Source: Shewanella baltica (lineage in GTDB: Bacteria > Pseudomonadota > Gammaproteobacteria > Enterobacterales > Shewanellaceae). Taken from it: DNA of 64,000 bases. The notes under the pieces were generated by a model. That model ran no database searches. It saw only the letters and a program-made list of their open reading frames with translations, and was not told where the DNA came from. The stretch lies in NCBI RefSeq assembly GCF_900456975.1, contig NZ_UGYM01000002.1, positions 2,418,001 to 2,482,000 of the forward strand, given 5' to 3'. The number at the start of each line of letters is the position of its first letter. Positions within the stretch are counted from its first letter, which is position 1. The position numbers and the translations under genes were made by a program. Below, one piece after another: positions 57,901-64,000 of this stretch.

Positions 57901-58981
57901 CCTGTCAATGTCGTTCGCGGGTCAACAAGCCGAGCTCAAGGGCCGCTGGATGATGGGCAATGGCTTGGGTCGAGTGACTGGTCAGCTACAATGGCCCCAA
58001 GGTCAATTTAGCGGTGAATTAGCCCTTGAAGGTGACAAACTCGCCGTGATCCAGCCGCCACTGGCTATCCTTGATGTTTCACCCGACATCAATTTAACCT
58101 TCAACAGTAAACAATTAACGGTGAAGGGCAAAATAGCCGTTCCTTCTGGCAACATTAAAATTGTGCCATTAGCGGAAGGCGGTATCGCCACATCTGATGA
58201 CGTGGTATTTGACGACTCCATTGCCGCCATGCAACCTAAAACCAGCCCCTATGCAATCGTGGCCGATCTGAATATCAGTGTGGGCAACGAACTCAGGATT
58301 GATGGCATGGGCCTCACAGGTAGGCTACAAGGAACCTTAAAACTGCAACAGCAAGCGTTCCGTCCGCCTTTGCTCTTCGGTAATATCAGAGTTAATCAGG
58401 GTAGTTACCGGTTTATGGGTCAAACCCTGAGGATCCGTACTGGTGAAGTGCAGTTTGTGGGGCCAACGTCAGTGCCTAACCTGAATATTGAGGCAATACG
58501 CGAGATTAAGAGTGAAGACTTAGTTGCGGGTGTGCGCGTCACTGGCACTCCCGCCCGCCCTGTGGTGACCCTGTTCTCTAATCCCGCCAAAGAGCAGGCC
58601 GAGATCTTGTCTTACATTATTAAAGGCAGTGGTTTTAACAGTGCCAACAATGAGCAAAATAACTCATTGATGATGGGCGCAGCCTTAGGTTTAAGCTCGC
58701 AGGTGGGCGGCGGCGCAATTAACAACATAGGTAATACCGCGACCGGATTGATTGAAGAGTTTGGTTTCTCTAACGTACAACTCGACACCAACGATGAGGG
58801 CCGTGTGGCGATCAGTGGCTTTATCGGCGAGAACTTGATGGTGAAATACGGGGTGGGCGTGTTTAACCCTGGCTATGAGATGACAGTCAGATATTACCTG
58901 CTCTCGCAGCTTTATCTTGAAACAGTCTCAGGTACCTTAGGCCAATCTCTTGATATCTATTACAACTTCAATATCAAGTAG
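54971..58981 (+). CDS. tamB: TamB inner-membrane-anchored periplasmic bridge protein
   Basis: A 1336-residue AsmA-like protein starting at ATG 54971 inside the tamA stop. An N-terminal helix (IIIYVPLGLLVLIALLLGTE, about 50-70) anchors it in the inner membrane. A long repetitive beta-taco region spans the periplasm, ending in the DUF490 domain (SGNIKIVPLAEGGIATSDDV; YRFMGQTLRIRTGEVQFVGP; KSEDLVAGVRVTGTPARPVV) and YYNFNIK. Residues about 230-280 are a Thr/Ala/Pro-rich low-complexity insertion between beta segments. With TamA it moves phospholipids and helps build outer-membrane proteins. Length is close to E. coli TamB (1259), the excess being partly this insertion. Confidence 0.95.
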   Translation: MSQPPEHNKPSEQDAVDSPITEVTEAIATSVTQSVSFIQKLWRQFKLWTRIIIYVPLGLLVLIALLLGTEFGSRITVGLADQFVPDLDLTYTSGSINKDLALSHASWSMTGIKVQLEDLHLLWQPACLLQKRLCVNGLSAAKVDVTIDTLALSADTNETPIAPLDEEPSELQLPFDIELDSAELKAVNIQVDEMQFTANRLNAEAKWLAEGLSVKQLSSEGLFVLIPTATDAAQTNQAATTTASNADIAASTTPDTAASTTANATPDPSANSPAKDSSAEWALAHLPQVFMPFPVTVNALTLDNTTLQIGDRKDVFSHAELQGHFREYQLTLDHLAISHTDGSADITGSLTLDKDYPLDLEANLTLNQLAELPELTHQALDVKLSQSLGQLQVNAVAKGDADFTLDGQITLRDPNLPYKVKLEQTRLQWPLKSPEYSVSDVALESQGDLNRQEASLKGQLTTPFHKVLAIDTSLQHQDAKLTINNLDATGAIGQVKLTGELDYQKAIRWYANLWLNDVKLEEVQLPQTDTTQTATGLPDSLISGKLRTQGSFADPRWQVSLNDTELTGTLQGYPFDITGDISVNDSLYVSSKGLNAKVLGSTLTLKGEANANWDLQGELQVPDFGLWLPKASGQLQAQINVTGDEKHPQVELTAQLAELFYQNIKLRESNLKAYYKPLDQHEFAISLKSKALQIADQNVDTVTLEAKGTIDAQKLTLNATGDLGLDTTVSSQYDVKKSRLRLDVERLNLNTPVGLWQLDNAINLAWDQNKNQGSITPFCLMNPNSRICLNSETTIGKKGSAQVSYSGNPGQLLVPILPTNMRWDGPASLLANLAWAAGRKPTADVNFDFAPGSIMLKRDKNREVTINYQHLSLLATLDAKRLATVLNFESEGVASWQSEINVNVTPDRTLSGFANIKQINLQPLGEFFPQLNTVQGLLTSQLNFAGSLEAPEVSGSMALTEGSLALTANPTLIDKIDLSMSFAGQQAELKGRWMMGNGLGRVTGQLQWPQGQFSGELALEGDKLAVIQPPLAILDVSPDINLTFNSKQLTVKGKIAVPSGNIKIVPLAEGGIATSDDVVFDDSIAAMQPKTSPYAIVADLNISVGNELRIDGMGLTGRLQGTLKLQQQAFRPPLLFGNIRVNQGSYRFMGQTLRIRTGEVQFVGPTSVPNLNIEAIREIKSEDLVAGVRVTGTPARPVVTLFSNPAKEQAEILSYIIKGSGFNSANNEQNNSLMMGAALGLSSQVGGGAINNIGNTATGLIEEFGFSNVQLDTNDEGRVAISGFIGENLMVKYGVGVFNPGYEMTVRYYLLSQLYLETVSGTLGQSLDIYYNFNIK

Positions 58982-59106
58982 CAAAGTCAGACTCAAATTC
59001 AGGTGGAGTGTCGATACACTCTGCCTGTCTATGATAAGTATTAGGCCACAATAAAATGAGTCACGCCGCTCCATCAGATGAAAATCTGTCGCGTGAAAAT
59101 CAGCCA

Positions 59107-59135
59107 CAAAAAAAGCGCCCTTAGGCGCTTTTTTG
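59107..59135. terminator. bidirectional intrinsic terminator between tamB and rplY
   Basis: AAAAAAAGCGCC pairs with GGCGCTTTTTT around CTTA, with A- and T-runs on opposite sides. It serves the convergent tamB and rplY genes. Confidence 0.9.
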
Positions 59136-59150
59136 CTTCAGCTACGACAA

Positions 59151-59438
59151 TTAAGCGTAAACGAAGTCAACATGTTCAATAAGTGGTTTGAACACGTGGC
59201 GTTGCATAGCTTGTGCACGTACACCCACTTCTTTGCCATCAACAACGATAGTCAAAGTTGAAGTGTAGAAATCAGCGTTAGCTTGAATGTTGATGATATC
59301 TTTGTGATCAAAAACAATAGAAACTGGCTCTTTGCCTTGGCCATAAATAACAGCAGGTACTTTACCAGCATGGCGTAGGCGGCGGCTCGAACCTTTCCCT
59401 ATTTCAGTGCGGGTTTGTGCTTGGATAGTGTAAGACAT
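59151..59438 (-). CDS. rplY: 50S ribosomal protein L25
   Basis: A 95-residue short-type L25 that binds 5S rRNA in the large subunit. The family signature [20 protein letters not shown], then [18 protein letters not shown], is at about 11-50. It lacks the C-terminal CTC domain of long versions, like E. coli L25 (94). It is a single-gene unit with a shared terminator at 59107-59135. Confidence 0.96.
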   Translation of the reverse strand: MSYTIQAQTRTEIGKGSSRRLRHAGKVPAVIYGQGKEPVSIVFDHKDIINIQANADFYTSTLTIVVDGKEVGVRAQAMQRHVFKPLIEHVDFVYA

Positions 59439-59741
59439 GTGTTTCTCACTTAAATTTAGAGTAAAAAGTTGCCGGCATTTTCGACCAATGACGGCTCATA
59501 TAAAGCGCGCGAATACTAACATAGATACCCAAGGCGCACAAGAATCCCGCAACCCATCAATTTGTCCGCCGCTGCGTTAGTAAAACAGGTAGCAATTTAT
59601 CAAATTGAAGAACTTGTATCTTGGCTGTTACAGCTGGGAAAAGGCTTTGATCTCAAACAAAAAACACGCGATCTAGATCACACTGGGAAATTGAGAAGCC
59701 TGATAAGCTCGGGCAAATTTCGATAACTGCTGTGTCAAAAA
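59439..59741. promoter_or_regulatory. divergent region with a CRP-like site
   Basis: This 303-bp region separates rplY (minus) and the 144-residue ORF (plus). At 59667-59682 the sequence CGCGATCTAGATCACA fits the CRP consensus TGTGA-N6-TCACA at eight of ten positions. GATAAG at 59702 could be a -10 element for the plus gene. Nothing else was recognised; no gene is visible. Confidence 0.45.
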
Positions 59742-60176
59742 ATGCGTCATGCGCTATACCAGTTACAACAAGAAAACAGACTTTCATGCCAACTGGCCCG
59801 TGAACTTGTCTCGCTTATCGAAACCGTTCCTTACCAGCAAAATACCCTTGAATTAAAATTTTTAGAATTGCTTGCCTGCACCCAACAGAAAAACCGCAGC
59901 TTTATTTTACTCATGCAGGTCATTGAGTCGGTCGACATTGAGTTACAAAGGCAAAGGCAGTATCAATTCTCACAACATTTGAGTTTATTGATCTGTGATT
60001 GGCAACAGCATAGAGAAATGAACAAGCTCAACCAGCAATTTATCCCGCTACTGAGGCATTACCTGACAGAATCTCAAGCCCTAGAGCAAGGATTCTATCA
60101 GCGAGTTCAGCAACAAATTATTCACGCTACCAGTGTCGTACCGGCCCACAATCGACATGCACAAAGCCAGAGTTAG
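59742..60176 (+). CDS. small hypothetical protein overlapping mepK
   Basis: A 144-residue Gln/Leu-rich, probably all-helical protein (MRHALYQLQQENRLSCQLAR; FSQHLSLLICDWQQHREMNK). No domain or signal peptide is recognised. There is no strong ribosome site before the ATG. Its last 50 bp overlap the 3' end of mepK on the other strand. A CRP-like site lies 60 bp upstream. The protein-like composition supports a real gene, though not strongly. Confidence 0.5.
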   Translation: MRHALYQLQQENRLSCQLARELVSLIETVPYQQNTLELKFLELLACTQQKNRSFILLMQVIESVDIELQRQRQYQFSQHLSLLICDWQQHREMNKLNQQFIPLLRHYLTESQALEQGFYQRVQQQIIHATSVVPAHNRHAQSQS

Positions 60177-60705
60177 GATAATAGCCCACTCCACCCAGTT
60201 TTAGGGATAAAGCCGCTTCTCTGAGGGTTTTAAGCTTAACGCTTGGGATCGCGATATCCATTGCCATGCCGCGCATGTGATAACTCTTTTTTGCGACGCC
60301 GCCACTGTTGCTCGCAAGCATGGCATTGGTTTTGGGTGAACGATAACCAGAAATCACATGGATTTCATCGTCGACATTCAAAGTCGTTTTAAGGGAATAG
60401 AGCAAATCGAATAAACGTTTATCCATGGGCGCCGCAACATTCTGGCGATGGTCCCGCAGTAAATGATTAAAATCGTTTAATACCTTGCTTTGATAATGAC
60501 CATCAACCCAGTAACTGCCGTCATCGCGCTCACCGGTATGGCGATTAAACAGACTTAACTCGCGGATCCCTTTGGTTGAACGACTGGCTGCTGCTTTTGA
60601 TGGAATAAGAGAACATAATGCCACACCACTCAGGCCTAACAATAACTGCCTACGGGCAGGACATATCAAAGTCACATGATCACCTTTTGTATGCTTTTTG
60701 GTCAC
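60127..60705 (-). CDS. mepK: MepK/YcbK-family murein endopeptidase
   Basis: A 192-residue M15-type peptidase (DUF882). In E. coli MepK cuts the 3-3 cross-links made by L,D-transpeptidases. A twin-arginine-like leader, PARRQLLLGLSGVALCSLIP, directs export. Zinc ligands fit SYHMRGMAMDIAIPS (His and Asp) and SGFVHVDCGPVRHW (His). It lies 125 bp downstream of ldtD on the same strand, the same pair as E. coli ycbB-ycbK, linking cross-link formation and cleavage. Confidence 0.9.
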   Translation of the reverse strand: MTKKHTKGDHVTLICPARRQLLLGLSGVALCSLIPSKAAASRSTKGIRELSLFNRHTGERDDGSYWVDGHYQSKVLNDFNHLLRDHRQNVAAPMDKRLFDLLYSLKTTLNVDDEIHVISGYRSPKTNAMLASNSGGVAKKSYHMRGMAMDIAIPSVKLKTLREAALSLKLGGVGYYPNSGFVHVDCGPVRHW

Positions 60706-60829
60706 TAATCAAGCAAATTATACTGAATAAGCCCTAAGATCAAGTTTTGCCCACCCCATTCTGCTCACGATTTTAAAATGCCCTGCGAGTTCAATTTGTT
60801 ATCTTACTCAGCTTTATGGTGCCAAAATC

Positions 60830-62395
60830 TTAATTGAGATCTAAAACCGTGGCAGGCACGGCATTCGTCAACTCAGCTTCTAAATGGTAAATGTCGCTAC
60901 GGTATTGCTCTTGCTCACTGCCATCCAGCCATGCAGTCCAATACACCAGATGCACAGGCAGCTTTTGAGAAAGTGAAAACCACTGTGGCTCCGTTATATC
61001 TGGGGCTAATTTGTCCCATAAACGCTTATCTTTAACTAAATGTTCTTTAAACCACTGGGCTAATTCAGTGACTTTTTCAATCCGAATACAGCCTGATGAT
61101 AATGCCCTATCGTCCTTATTAAAGAGACTTGGCTCAGAAGTGCCATGTAAATAGATACTGAAACTGTTATCAAAGTGAAACTTATATTTGCCTAATGCAT
61201 TCTTCTCCCCTGGGCGTTGCACTAGCTGATAGGGAAACGAAGTGCTGGCTAAGTCCTGCCATTCTTCTGGCATGTGTTGCACCCGTTGGCCGTTATAGTC
61301 GTACACATCAAATTGGCGTTCATTAAGATAATGACCATTTCGCCTAATCTGCGGCAGGATATCTCGACGTAGAATGCTGCTCGGCACTCGCCAACTGGGA
61401 TTGAGGACCACGCTGGAAATCTGGCTATCCAGCAGCGGGGTTTGCCGAGAAGATTTGCCCACAATCACTTTGGAATTGAGCACTGTGGTGCCATTATCGA
61501 CTAAGATCATCTCAAAGGCGGGCACGTTAATCAGCAAGTAGCTTGGCTCCAACTTACGTTCAAACACTCGTTGCCGAATCGTATTTTTAGCCAGTAAGAC
61601 TGCCCTCGCCTTTGGCGATTGATTCAGCCAATACAAGGTCTGCTTACCAATCACCCCGTCTTGTTTTAGCCCATGCCTTTGTTGGAAACGCTTAACACCA
61701 ACTACCAATTCTTCGCTATAGACAAGGTTCGTCGTTGGCTCAATGGCTAAATCACCCAAGCGCCACAAACGTTTAGCTATGGTATCAAGGAGTGGATGAC
61801 TCATTCCGACCGTTAACTTTTCATCCAGCACTAAGGTTTCCCAAGGATCAGCCGCATCCAATAGCGCTAAATGGGTGACTTGTTTTAGCACCCTTTGATA
61901 TTGGAGATCCGTTGGAATAACGGTTGATACTGTGTCTACAGGTTCGCCGTTATTACACTGCGCAAAGGTCTTGATATAACGCCAGTAGCCCGCCACATCA
62001 GCTTGAACCCGCGCCATTTCGGCCGCAGATAAGGTATTTGGTGATAATGTTAATTCGCGATAATACAGACCAAAAACAGGATTAACGCCCGCAAGATCCA
62101 GCAGCAACACCTGCGGCACTAATGCCGTAAGTGGCAAGGCTGCATCGGGCTCATCGGCTTTACTCTCAGTGCTTGGTTGCACACTGTTTAGCTGCAGCAT
62201 GTCTTGCTGTGCCCCAATGCTGGGATTCGATGAAATGGCTTGAGTATCATCGGTAGCCATTGCCACTGACGTGATAGGAAAACAGACAATAACGCTCAGC
62301 ACTAACAGTCCCAAACAGCGACTCATGGGCATACGTTTAATTTGCGATGCGCGTACAAACGGTGAGAAATACTGGATGATCTTGTGCAATACCAT
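60830..62395 (-). CDS. ldtD: L,D-transpeptidase LdtD (YcbB)
   Basis: A 521-residue YcbB-type L,D-transpeptidase forming meso-DAP to meso-DAP (3-3) peptidoglycan cross-links. A signal peptide or anchor is at about 22-48 (MSRCLGLLVLSVIVCFPITS). A peptidoglycan-binding domain (VGVKRFQQRHGLKQDGVIGK) precedes the catalytic YkuD domain. The active site is visible as LHGTSEPSLFNKDDRALSSG and the nucleophile in SGCIRIEKVTELAQWF. Start at 62395 follows GGGAG. 3-3 cross-links protect cells when outer-membrane assembly is strained. Confidence 0.93.
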   Translation of the reverse strand: MVLHKIIQYFSPFVRASQIKRMPMSRCLGLLVLSVIVCFPITSVAMATDDTQAISSNPSIGAQQDMLQLNSVQPSTESKADEPDAALPLTALVPQVLLLDLAGVNPVFGLYYRELTLSPNTLSAAEMARVQADVAGYWRYIKTFAQCNNGEPVDTVSTVIPTDLQYQRVLKQVTHLALLDAADPWETLVLDEKLTVGMSHPLLDTIAKRLWRLGDLAIEPTTNLVYSEELVVGVKRFQQRHGLKQDGVIGKQTLYWLNQSPKARAVLLAKNTIRQRVFERKLEPSYLLINVPAFEMILVDNGTTVLNSKVIVGKSSRQTPLLDSQISSVVLNPSWRVPSSILRRDILPQIRRNGHYLNERQFDVYDYNGQRVQHMPEEWQDLASTSFPYQLVQRPGEKNALGKYKFHFDNSFSIYLHGTSEPSLFNKDDRALSSGCIRIEKVTELAQWFKEHLVKDKRLWDKLAPDITEPQWFSLSQKLPVHLVYWTAWLDGSEQEQYRSDIYHLEAELTNAVPATVLDLN

Positions 62396-62520
62396 AAATA
62401 CTCCCTTCGCTATTTAAGGTCACTTGAAAGCCAGCGATCATGTCAGTCAATAACACTGTCATACGACTATTTCATGGGGATCAGTTAATTACTAGGGGCA
62501 AACTGTAGATTATGAAAAGA

Positions 62521-62553
62521 AAAATGCCACTGAGGTCGTCAGTGGCATTTTCA
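62521..62553 (-). terminator. intrinsic terminator of opgH
   Basis: AAATGCCACTGA pairs with TCAGTGGCATTT around GGTCG, flanked by A-rich and T-rich runs. It lies about 75 bp after the opgH stop. Confidence 0.85.
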
Positions 62554-62625
62554 TTATCATTACAACCAAACCCATTTGCGAGCAAACACTGCGCTAATGT
62601 TGGGTCGCTGTGCGTTAGATATTCG

Positions 62626-64000
62626 TTAGCAAAAAGACACCAGATCTTCTTCAACAAACTGCTCTGGTAATTTCTGCAGGCTACGTAACATCAAAGGATT
62701 CGCTAACACCATCGCCATTTCTTGGCGATTCAGTACTGCTAATGCACTCTGTTGGCAGCGAGCTTCATGCACTTTCACATGCACTATGGCTTCCATCGCT
62801 TCAATCGGAGTCCCCGCAGCACGCAATGGCTGTTTATCCACCATAGCCAAATGCAGCTCCATCAACGCAGGATCTTTAAGGACCTGTGCCAATGTCCAAG
62901 GCTCAGCGATGTGTTTTTGGTAAGCGGCACGGGCTTCATGTGCTTGCAGGCAAATCTGCGCAGGATTGCGCTCTTCAGGCGTCGCAAGAATCCCCGCACG
63001 TTTAAACACTTCACCGATTTTGACAGAACCCGTCCATGCTGAAATAGGCACGGCAATCCACAGACCAATCAAGGCAGGACTCATCCAAGCCAACAAGGTT
63101 AGAGAATCCAAAATAGCAGCATAACCTAACATCACACCCGCCAGCATATGCCAACGGTGACGATAAATTAACGTCATCCAAGGCATACTGCCGTCATCAC
63201 GACGTTGCGGCGACCAACCACTGTCGCGGCCCATCAGAATTGACATCACGGCACCGCAATGGATGAACATCATGATAGGTGCGATCAACGCTGAGAGTAT
63301 AACCTCAAAGATCACACTGAATATCGCTTTAATCCGGCCGCCAACACTGCGAGCAAACTCGCCGTCTTTAAGCAGCAACAAGACACCAAATACTTTAGGG
63401 CCGAACAAGACGCCCATAGTAATGTAGAACAATCTCAATGCCCTATCCGAGTCCATGATGGGCCAAGTGGGGAACAGTGAAAATTGATCGGTGAAATATT
63501 CAGGTCGAATAAAGTGTGCTTGCAGGGCTAACATCAAACCGGTCAAAATCAACATCAACCAGAAAGGTGATGATAAGTAGGCCATGATACCCGTCAGTAA
63601 ATGCAAACGGCTCACCCAGTGCAAACCTTTAGTTGGCAAAATACGTGAATGCTGCAAGTTACCTTGGCACCAGCGGCGATCACGTACTGCTAAGTCGATA
63701 ATTGACGGTGGACATTCTTCGTATGAACCGGGTAAGTCATAGGCAATAACCACACTCCAGCCTGCACGGCGAATCAAGGCCGCTTCAACAAAGTCATGGC
63801 TCATGATATGACCACCAAAAGGCGGCTTACCCTTAAGGTTGGGTAATCCTGCCGCAGTCATAAAAGCTTCGGTACGGATAATGGCGTTATGGCCCCAGAA
63901 GTTACCTTCTTTTTGTACCCACCAGCCTAAACCGGTGCCTATAACGGGGCCATAAATGCGCGCCGCAAATTGCTGTAAACGCGCCATTAAAGTGGTGCCG
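62626..64000 (-). CDS. mdoH: OpgH (MdoH) glucans biosynthesis glucosyltransferase, C-terminal part
   Basis: The last 458 codons of OpgH, cut by the right edge; the frame remains open to the last bases ([18 protein letters not shown]). OpgH is an inner-membrane glucosyltransferase that makes osmoregulated periplasmic glucans from UDP-glucose. Conserved pieces are [14 protein letters not shown], the [15 protein letters not shown] (D-x-D/ED-type) region, [15 protein letters not shown] (Q/R-x-x-R-W of GT2 processive enzymes) and several membrane helices. The usual partner opgG would lie further right, upstream in transcription. Confidence 0.93.
   Translation of the reverse strand, partial: GTTLMARLQQFAARIYGPVIGTGLGWWVQKEGNFWGHNAIIRTEAFMTAAGLPNLKGKPPFGGHIMSHDFVEAALIRRAGWSVVIAYDLPGSYEECPPSIIDLAVRDRRWCQGNLQHSRILPTKGLHWVSRLHLLTGIMAYLSSPFWLMLILTGLMLALQAHFIRPEYFTDQFSLFPTWPIMDSDRALRLFYITMGVLFGPKVFGVLLLLKDGEFARSVGGRIKAIFSVIFEVILSALIAPIMMFIHCGAVMSILMGRDSGWSPQRRDDGSMPWMTLIYRHRWHMLAGVMLGYAAILDSLTLLAWMSPALIGLWIAVPISAWTGSVKIGEVFKRAGILATPEERNPAQICLQAHEARAAYQKHIAEPWTLAQVLKDPALMELHLAMVDKQPLRAAGTPIEAMEAIVHVKVHEARCQQSALAVLNRQEMAMVLANPLMLRSLQKLPEQFVEEDLVSFC

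Overview
The window reads as gammaproteobacterial chromosome, most likely Shewanella. That inference rests on an E. coli-like set of gene neighbourhoods (marC-type gene beside adhE, pabB-nudL, tamA-tamB, ldtD-mepK, opgH), a napEDABC operon, a nitrate/nitrite-sensing chemoreceptor and moderate GC. A species cannot be named from the sequence alone.

Positions 1 to about 23.83 kb are a genomic island beside a tRNA-Ser(GGA) gene (23832-23919). A P4-type integrase (22249-23487) lies next to the tRNA, with six copies of a 10-bp repeat between the two. The far attachment site is not visible, so the island probably continues past the left edge. It has two modules. The left one (520-12360, all minus strand) is a defence operon in transcription order: TerB-like protein, GHKL (MutL/MORC-like) ATPase, Z1 helicase-like ATPase, DUF4420 PD-(D/E)XK nuclease, AIPR protein, C5-cytosine DNA methyltransferase. 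The ATPase gene is cut by an IS5-family element (9920-10977) and the Z1 gene by an IS3-family element (7076-8335). Removing each element plus one target duplication (9 bp and 3 bp) restores continuous reading frames, so the losses look recent; the methyltransferase is intact. A doubly broken gene (12526-13001) and a cut IS5 fragment (13320-13585) lie upstream.

The right module (13.6-23.5 kb) is the island core: two tiny membrane peptides, a RadC/YeeS-type protein, a CbeA/YeeU antitoxin without a visible CbtA toxin, DUF2787, a catalytic-domain-only tyrosine recombinase and an LRAT-like protein on the plus strand; then YfjJ/inovirus Gp2-like, YfjI-like DUF3987, AlpA, an unknown protein that starts inside a 52-bp perfect palindrome, and the integrase on the minus strand. 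This gene set resembles CP4-57/CP4-44-type cryptic elements and satellites.

From 24 kb to the right edge the genes are housekeeping: NIT-domain chemoreceptor, MarC-family protein divergent from adhE (which has a terminator-like hairpin in its leader), an M14 peptidase, a GNAT acetyltransferase, a secreted S9 peptidase, class I fumarase, pabB-nudL, asnS, a DUF1801 protein, napEDABC with an FNR-like box upstream, hrpA, a CBS protein, a DUF2254 membrane protein, periplasmic isoaspartyl peptidase/asparaginase, tamA-tamB, rplY, a small unknown gene, mepK, ldtD and the C-terminal part of opgH running off the right edge. Anaerobic respiration and fermentation (nap, adhE, fumarase) and envelope building (TamAB, LdtD, MepK, OpgH) dominate this half.
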